Shown: positions 45,217-49,644 of the stretch, in pieces
Position numbering within the stretch: position 1 is the stretch's first letter
Layout: every line of letters starts with the position of its first letter
Assembly (NCBI RefSeq): GCF_006782915.1
Contig: NZ_VCNP01000053.1
Span: 1 to 49,644, forward strand
Reading direction: 5' to 3'
Origin: Streptomyces calvus
Lineage (GTDB): Bacteria > Actinomycetota > Actinomycetes > Streptomycetales > Streptomycetaceae
Length of the DNA: 49,644 nucleotides
Notes under the pieces: model-generated
The model's input: only the letters and a program-made list of their open reading frames with translations
Told to the model about the DNA's origin: nothing
Databases searched by the model: none
Position numbers and translations under genes: made by a program

Positions 45217-47022
45217 TCAGAACACCGGGGTGCCCTCCCGCGTCAGCCTCCAGTCGGCCGACGCGAAGTCCTTCGGGTCCAGCACGCCCTTCGCGGTCAC
45301 CCACTCCGCGATCCGGGTGCGGATCTCCGTCGACTCCGCCCACAGCTCCTTCGCCGACGCCACGTGCGGGAACGCGCCGCCGCCGTTGGCCCGGTAGTTG
45401 TTCACCGCGAACACGAACTGCTGCGCGTCGTCCAGCGGGGCACCGCCGAAGGTGATGTTCTGGATCCGCGACCCGGCCGGCCGGGCGATGTCGATGTCGT
45501 AGGCCAGGCCCGAGACGTAGTCGTAGTTGTAGTCCGGGCGGTTGCCCGCGTTCGTCAGCTTCGCCACGTCCACCGGGGTGCCCGCCGCCGTCTGCACGAA
45601 GTACTCCGCCGAGTACTCCAGGTACGCCCGCACCTGCGCGCCCGTCATCAGCTTGGCGACCAGCGTGTTGTCGTACACGTACAGGCTCGACAGGTCGCGG
45701 ATCGTCACCTCGCCGGCCGGGATCCGGGCCGTCCGGGAGAACGGCGAGGCCTGCGACAGCACCGGCAGCGAGGCGTACTCGGTGCCGGCGAGGGCCGCCT
45801 TCACCACGTCCTCCTGCACCTTGGCGATCAGGTCGATGATCGGCGCGTCCTTGTAGCGAGCCTCCGTCGTGGTCAGCGTCTCGGTCGCCGTGCCCACCAC
45901 CTGGTTGACGTACGCCACGACCTGGGCGTGCTCGTCGGAGAGCAGCTTGGTGACGGCGGGGTCGTCCTCGACCGTCGCCGCGTCGCGCAGCGACGCCTTC
46001 ACCGACTCGACCGTCCAGCGGCCCCGTGCGAAGACCAGCTCGATGTCGAACAGCGTCAGCCGTTCGGCGTAGCACAGCGGTTCGGACAGGACGACGTCCC
46101 GGCCGGTCTCCTCGTTGGTGACCCGCAGCTCCTCGATCTCCTGGTGCGCGTGACCGACGAGGATCGCGTCGATGCCCGGTACCTGCCGTGCCACGTTCGC
46201 GGCCGCGTTCTCCACGTGCGGCAGCTGGTCACCGTAGGACGAGGTGCCGGAGGAACCGGAGTGCGCCGACACCACGACCACGTCCGCGCCCATCGACCGC
46301 AGCTTCGGCACCCACTTGGCCGCCTGCTCCTCCAGGCCCGGGAACGTCAGCTTCCCCTGCACGTAGGCCTTGTCCCAGATCGCGATGCCCGGGTTGGTCA
46401 GGCCCAGCACCGCCACCTTCACCGGCGGCGCGCCCTTCACCCGGAACGTCTTCATGAAGTACGGCGGGAAGGCGGGCTTCAGCGTCCTGGCGTCCAGGGC
46501 GTTGGCGCCGAGCAGCGGGAAGTCGCACTGCTCCTCGAACCTGCGCAGCGTCTCGATGCCGTAGTTGAACTCGTGGTTGCCGAGCGCCACCGCGTCGTAG
46601 CCGATGGCGTTCATCGCCTGCGCCATCGGATGCACCGGACCGCCCTCGGCGGTGATCGGGTCGACCTTCGCGTAGTAGTACGTCAGCGGTGTGCCCTGGA
46701 TGGTGTCGCCCGCGTCCAGCAGCAGCGTGTTGTGCCGGCCCTTCTCCTCGCGGACCTGGTTCACCAGCGTCGACACGCGCGCCAGGCCCTGCGCGTTGCC
46801 GGCCGCGTCGGTGTACTCGGCGTTCTTGAAGTAGTCCCAGTTGAAGACGTGCCCGTGCAGATCGGTCGTGCCCATCACGGTCAGCGCGTACCGCTTCACC
46901 GGCTTGCCTCCCCGTCCCGCCTCGGCGGCCTGCGCCGCGGGCGCCGCCGCCGTGCCCGCGAGCGCCACACCCGCCCCGGTCACAGCGGATCTCTTCAGGA
47001 ACTTCCGGCGGTCGAACGCCAT
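45217..47022 (-). CDS. Tat-exported 5'-nucleotidase / 2',3'-cyclic-nucleotide phosphodiesterase
   Basis: 601 residues from ATG at 47022, with GAGGAGAG upstream. The N-terminus RRKFLKRSAVTGAGVALAG is a twin-arginine signal with likely cleavage after AAPAAQA, so it is secreted or cell-wall located. Metallophosphatase motifs: GTTDLHGHVF, LLDAGDTIQG, ALGNHEFNYG, and GHAHQEIE; then the 5_nucleotid_C domain with YVYDNTLVAKLMTG and AVNNYRANGGGAFPH. It probably releases phosphate and nucleosides from external nucleotides. No PHO-box direct repeat is obvious upstream, so phosphate control is not evident from sequence. Confidence 0.92.
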   Translation of the reverse strand: MAFDRRKFLKRSAVTGAGVALAGTAAAPAAQAAEAGRGGKPVKRYALTVMGTTDLHGHVFNWDYFKNAEYTDAAGNAQGLARVSTLVNQVREEKGRHNTLLLDAGDTIQGTPLTYYYAKVDPITAEGGPVHPMAQAMNAIGYDAVALGNHEFNYGIETLRRFEEQCDFPLLGANALDARTLKPAFPPYFMKTFRVKGAPPVKVAVLGLTNPGIAIWDKAYVQGKLTFPGLEEQAAKWVPKLRSMGADVVVVSAHSGSSGTSSYGDQLPHVENAAANVARQVPGIDAILVGHAHQEIEELRVTNEETGRDVVLSEPLCYAERLTLFDIELVFARGRWTVESVKASLRDAATVEDDPAVTKLLSDEHAQVVAYVNQVVGTATETLTTTEARYKDAPIIDLIAKVQEDVVKAALAGTEYASLPVLSQASPFSRTARIPAGEVTIRDLSSLYVYDNTLVAKLMTGAQVRAYLEYSAEYFVQTAAGTPVDVAKLTNAGNRPDYNYDYVSGLAYDIDIARPAGSRIQNITFGGAPLDDAQQFVFAVNNYRANGGGAFPHVASAKELWAESTEIRTRIAEWVTAKGVLDPKDFASADWRLTREGTPVF

Positions 47023-47224
47023 GTCGGGCTCTCCTCGGGCAACGGACGACAACGCGCGTAGATGCGCCCGCTGATTCTGGCCTGAACATGCCGATCCGAC
47101 CAGACCCTCCACGTTGCGATCCGGTGTCCGGCAGGCGGCCGCGACGGCCTCGTATGCTCATCGGAGCGGCCCCGCGCACACTTCAACACTTGTCAATTAC
47201 CTTTCACCGACCGGCCAAGTCGCT

Positions 47225-47234
47225 ACCGGCCGGT
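47225..47234. promoter_or_regulatory. Palindrome in the pyk promoter
   Basis: ACCGGCCGGT is a perfect palindrome directly upstream of the -10, with a partial copy ACCGGCC at 47210-47216. It could be an operator. The rest of the 230-base divergent gap (47023-47252) shows only an AT-richer patch at 47190-47205. Confidence 0.25.
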
Positions 47235-47240
47235 AAGCCC

Positions 47241-47246
47241 TAGGCT
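47241..47246 (+). promoter_or_regulatory. Putative -10 element of pyk (leaderless type)
   Basis: TAGGCT lies 6 bases before ATG at 47253 and there is no Shine-Dalgarno sequence, so translation is likely from a leaderless mRNA. Confidence 0.5.
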
Positions 47247-47252
47247 CGAACC

Positions 47253-48704
47253 ATGCGCCGAGCGAAAATCGTCTGCACACTGGGCCCCGCCACCGACACA
47301 TACGACCAGATCAAGGCCTTGGTCGATGCCGGGATGGACGTCGCCCGCTTCAACCTCAGCCACGGCGGTCACGCCGAGCACGAGGAGCGCTACCGACGGG
47401 TGCGCAAGGCCGCCGACGAGACGGGCCGCAGCGTCGGTCTCCTCGCCGACCTTCAAGGCCCGAAAATCCGCCTCGGCCGCTTCGTCGAAGGCCCCGTACT
47501 CCTTGAACGCGGCGACACGTTCACCATCACCGTCGAGGACGGCGTCGAGGGCGACCGCCACACCTGCGGCACCACCTACGCGGGCCTCGCCGGCGACGTC
47601 ACCCCCGGTGAGCGCATCCTGGTCGACGACGGCAAGGTCACCCTGGAGGTCACCGCCGTCGACGGCCCCCGCGTCCACACCACCGTCGTCGAGGGCGGCA
47701 TGGTCTCCGACCACAAGGGGCTCAACCTCCCCGGTGTCGCGGTCTCCGTCCCGGCCCTGTCCAAGAAGGACGAGGACGACCTGCGCTGGGCGCTGCGCAC
47801 CGGCTTCGACGTGATCGCGCTGTCCTTCGTGCGCAGCGGCCGCGACATCAGGGACGTCCACCGCATCATGGACGAGGAGGGCCGCCGCCTTCCCGTCATC
47901 GCCAAGGTGGAGAAGCCGCAGGCGGTCGAGAACATCGACGACATCGTGGCCGCCTTCGACGGCATCATGGTCGCCCGCGGCGACCTCGGTGTGGAGATGC
48001 CCCTGGAGCAGGTGCCCATCGTCCAGAAGCGCGCCATCAAGCTCGCCAAGCGCAACGCCAAGCCGGTCATCGTGGCCACGCAGATGCTCGACTCGATGAT
48101 CGACAACGCCCGCCCCACCCGCGCGGAGGCCTCCGACGTGGCCAACGCCGTCATCGACGGCACCGACGCCGTGATGCTCTCCGGCGAGACCAGTGTCGGC
48201 AAGCACGCCGTGGAGACGGTGTGCACCATGGCCCGGATCGTGGCGGCGGCCGAGGAGGACATCCTCGCCAAGGGCCTGCCGCCGCTGACCGAGCGCAACA
48301 AGCCCCGCACCCAGGGCGGCGCCGTGGCCCGCGCGGCGGCGGAGATGGGCGACTTCCTGGGCGCCAGGTTCCTGGTCGCCTTCACCCAGTCCGGCGACAC
48401 CGCCCGCCGGCTCTCCCGCTACCGCAGCCCCATCCCGCTGCTCGCCTTCACCCCGGACCCGGCCACCCGCTCCCAGCTCAGCCTGTCCTGGGGGGTGGAG
48501 ACCTTCCTCGGCCCGCACGTCGACTCCACGGACGCGATGGTCCGGCAGGTGGACGAGTTGCTGCTGGAGTACGCCCGCTGCGAGCGGGGCGACACCGTGG
48601 TGATCACGGCGGGCTCGCCTCCGGGGGTCTCCGGCTCCACCAACCTCGTCCGCGTCCACCGCATCGGGGAGGACGACGGTCCTCGGCCGGGGGCCGGTGC
48701 CTGA
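47253..48704 (+). CDS. pyk: Pyruvate kinase
   Basis: 483 residues; converts PEP and ADP to pyruvate and ATP. Motifs: RRAKIVCTLGPAT start, DVARFNLSHGGHAEH, LADLQGPKIRLG, ALSFVRSGRDI, the signature IAKVEKPQAVENIDDIV with the catalytic Lys, VARGDLGVEMPLEQVP, ATQMLDSMI, RPTRAEASDVANAVIDGTDAVMLSGET, and the C-terminal allosteric domain FLVAFTQSGDTARRLSRYR. It begins with a probable leaderless start and has a hairpin 22 bases downstream. Confidence 0.97.
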   Translation: MRRAKIVCTLGPATDTYDQIKALVDAGMDVARFNLSHGGHAEHEERYRRVRKAADETGRSVGLLADLQGPKIRLGRFVEGPVLLERGDTFTITVEDGVEGDRHTCGTTYAGLAGDVTPGERILVDDGKVTLEVTAVDGPRVHTTVVEGGMVSDHKGLNLPGVAVSVPALSKKDEDDLRWALRTGFDVIALSFVRSGRDIRDVHRIMDEEGRRLPVIAKVEKPQAVENIDDIVAAFDGIMVARGDLGVEMPLEQVPIVQKRAIKLAKRNAKPVIVATQMLDSMIDNARPTRAEASDVANAVIDGTDAVMLSGETSVGKHAVETVCTMARIVAAAEEDILAKGLPPLTERNKPRTQGGAVARAAAEMGDFLGARFLVAFTQSGDTARRLSRYRSPIPLLAFTPDPATRSQLSLSWGVETFLGPHVDSTDAMVRQVDELLLEYARCERGDTVVITAGSPPGVSGSTNLVRVHRIGEDDGPRPGAGA

Positions 48705-48726
48705 TCGTCCGCGGCACACAGCAAAA

Positions 48727-48759
48727 AGCGGATGTTCACCGTAAAGGTGGACATCCGCT
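48727..48759. terminator. Terminator between pyk and the tRNA gene
   Basis: A 14-base stem (48727-48740 with 48746-48759, one G-T wobble) encloses a GTAAA loop. Read leftward, the stem is followed by TTTTT, so it is a canonical intrinsic terminator for the minus-strand tRNA transcript; it may also end pyk mRNA. Confidence 0.85.
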
Positions 48760-48791
48760 GTCAAACGGTGACCTTGGATTCAAAGGAAAAG

Positions 48792-48864
48792 TACCCCGGG
48801 TCGGATTCGAACCGACGCTGGATGGTGTTTGAGACCATTGCCTCTACCGCTGGGCTACCGGGGC
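48792..48864 (-). tRNA. Atypical tRNA, anticodon CAA (Leu UUG) with short variable loop
   Basis: On the minus strand 73 bases fold as a cloverleaf: acceptor GCCCCGG/CCGGGGT with G1-U72 wobble and A73; U8-A9; a D-stem of only three pairs (GCC/GGC) with GG in the loop; anticodon stem ATGGT/ACCAT with loop CTCAAAC, so anticodon CAA; a five-base variable loop CCAGC; T-arm GTCGG/CCGAC with TTCGAAT. CCA is not encoded. Normal bacterial tRNA-Leu has a long variable arm, absent here, so leucine identity is doubtful although the codon read would be UUG. A minus-strand terminator follows. Confidence 0.8.
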
Positions 48865-48905
48865 GCCCTGCAAAACGAAGGTCGACGGTCACCCGCCGTG
48901 CCCCC

Positions 48906-48936
48906 ACCTTACCGCAGCTGGGTACGCTCTTGTCAG
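48906..48936 (-). promoter_or_regulatory. Possible tRNA promoter
   Basis: Read leftward, CTGACA (48931-48936) and TAAGGT (48906-48911) are separated by 19 bases and would start transcription about 35 bases before the tRNA. The spacing is slightly long. Confidence 0.3.
48923..48928 (+). promoter_or_regulatory. Possible -10 element of the ANTAR regulator
   Basis: TACGCT lies 41 bases before GTG at 48970 and would give a short leader carrying the AAGGAG ribosome-binding site. Confidence 0.35.
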
Positions 48937-48969
48937 CAGTACCGGTCTGCCCCGCACCAAGGAGCCCAC

Positions 48970-49626
48970 GTGAGCGCCCCCGAGTCGCCCCAGCCCGTAG
49001 ACGTGCCCGACGACGACAAGTCGCACGTCCCTCCGATGACGACCCGCGTCGTGATCGCCGAGGACGAGGCCCTGATCCGGCTCGACCTCAAAGAGATGCT
49101 CGAGGAGGAGGGGTACTCCGTCGTCGGCGAGGCCGGAGACGGTGAGCAGGCCGTCGAACTGGCCCGCGAGCACCGCCCCGACCTGGTGATCCTCGACGTG
49201 AAGATGCCCAAGCTGGACGGCATCTCCGCGGCGGAGAAGATCGCCGAGGAGAGCATCGCCCCGGTGCTGATGCTGACCGCGTTCTCCCAGCGCGACCTGG
49301 TGGAGCGGGCCCGCGACGCGGGCGCGATGGCCTACCTGGTCAAGCCGTTCAGCAAGAGCGACGTGGTGCCGGCCATCGAGATGGCCGTCTCGCGGTTCAC
49401 GGAGCTGAAGGAACTGGAGCGCGAGGTCGCCGACCTCAGCCAGCGGCTGGAGACGCGCAAGCTGGTCGACCGCGCCAAGTCGGTGCTGCAGACGCAGTAC
49501 GGACTGACGGAGCCGGCGGCCTTCCGCTGGATCCAGAAGACGTCGATGGACCGGCGGATGTCGATGCAGCAGGTGGCGCAGGCGGGCATCGACGACGCCG
49601 AGGAGAAGAAGGCGTCGAAGGGCTGA
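48970..49626 (+). CDS. pdtaR: PdtaR-like response regulator with ANTAR RNA-binding domain
   Basis: 218 residues from GTG at 48970, with AAGGAG seven bases upstream. A flexible N-terminus of 25 residues precedes the receiver domain: RVVIAEDEALIRLDL, phospho-acceptor Asp76 in LVILDVKMPK, Thr103 in LMLTAFS and Lys125 in YLVKPFS. A coiled coil (ELKELEREVADLSQRLETRK) leads to the ANTAR domain about residues 155-210 (KLVDRAKSVLQTQYGLTEPAAFRWIQKTSM in part), which binds paired hairpins in RNA to prevent termination. The cognate kinase PdtaS is not in the window. The last 15 residues are Glu/Lys-rich. Confidence 0.93.
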   Translation: MSAPESPQPVDVPDDDKSHVPPMTTRVVIAEDEALIRLDLKEMLEEEGYSVVGEAGDGEQAVELAREHRPDLVILDVKMPKLDGISAAEKIAEESIAPVLMLTAFSQRDLVERARDAGAMAYLVKPFSKSDVVPAIEMAVSRFTELKELEREVADLSQRLETRKLVDRAKSVLQTQYGLTEPAAFRWIQKTSMDRRMSMQQVAQAGIDDAEEKKASKG

Positions 49627-49644
49627 CCCGCCGGCCCGCGTACG

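Noticed and set aside
48792..48864. Calling the tRNA simply tRNA-Leu
   Set aside because: The anticodon is CAA, but the short variable loop contradicts the class II structure of bacterial tRNA-Leu, so identity is left open.

Overview
The window is a piece of core chromosome from a high-GC actinomycete, almost certainly a Streptomyces. The evidence is very strong G/C bias at third codon positions, frequent GTG starts, only one in-frame TTA codon found, PriA in place of HisA, actinobacterial families (HGxxPAAW protein, TIGR02234, TIGR03085, PdtaR-type ANTAR regulator), and a his-trp-lgt-glt-pyk gene order that I recall from Streptomyces coelicolor. I see no insertion sequence, phage gene, CRISPR array or rRNA.

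Layout. 1-4152: leftward YbaK-like deacylase (cut by the window edge), LON-domain protein, unknown helical protein, and a predicted beta-solenoid membrane protein carrying the TTA codon. 4347-10073: rightward, tightly coupled histidine operon hisD-hisC-hisB-small membrane protein-hisH-priA-ridA-like-hisF. 10077-11134: two leftward small enzymes. 11271-18143: hisI, then the tryptophan block trpE, TIGR02234 membrane protein, HGxxPAAW protein, DUF2752 protein, trpC, trpM-like, trpB, trpA. 18241-20153: DsbA-like thioredoxin protein and lgt.

20266-27303: a leftward six-gene operon of four ADP-ribosylglycohydrolase paralogues, a CaiB-type CoA-transferase and a CitE-type lyase, with overlapping or nearly touching genes. 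This is the most system-like undescribed locus here. 27563-34723: VIT1/CCC1 metal transporter, then gltB-gltD behind a 371-base structured leader. 34856-39597: GH46 chitosanase coupled to a rhomboid protease, VWA protein, zinc metallopeptidase with zinc ribbon, AroQ chorismate mutase, stand-alone receiver protein. 39655-45194: aminopeptidase N, then a PLP decarboxylase plus N-monooxygenase pair of siderophore type with no partner acyltransferase or synthetase. 45217-49626: Tat-exported 5'-nucleotidase, pyruvate kinase, an unusual tRNA gene with anticodon CAA but a short variable loop, and a PdtaR-like ANTAR response regulator.

How the genes work together: his and trp genes convert PRPP and chorismate products to histidine and tryptophan (PriA may serve both); AroQ competes for chorismate; GltBD supplies glutamate and HisH and TrpE depend on glutamine nitrogen; pyruvate kinase sits on the PEP node. 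A recurring regulatory theme is a -10-like hexamer 6-8 bases before the start codon, which predicts leaderless mRNAs for hisD, hisI, trpE, trpM, pyk, aroQ and others. All calls rest on reading the sequence and on family knowledge; no database search was run.
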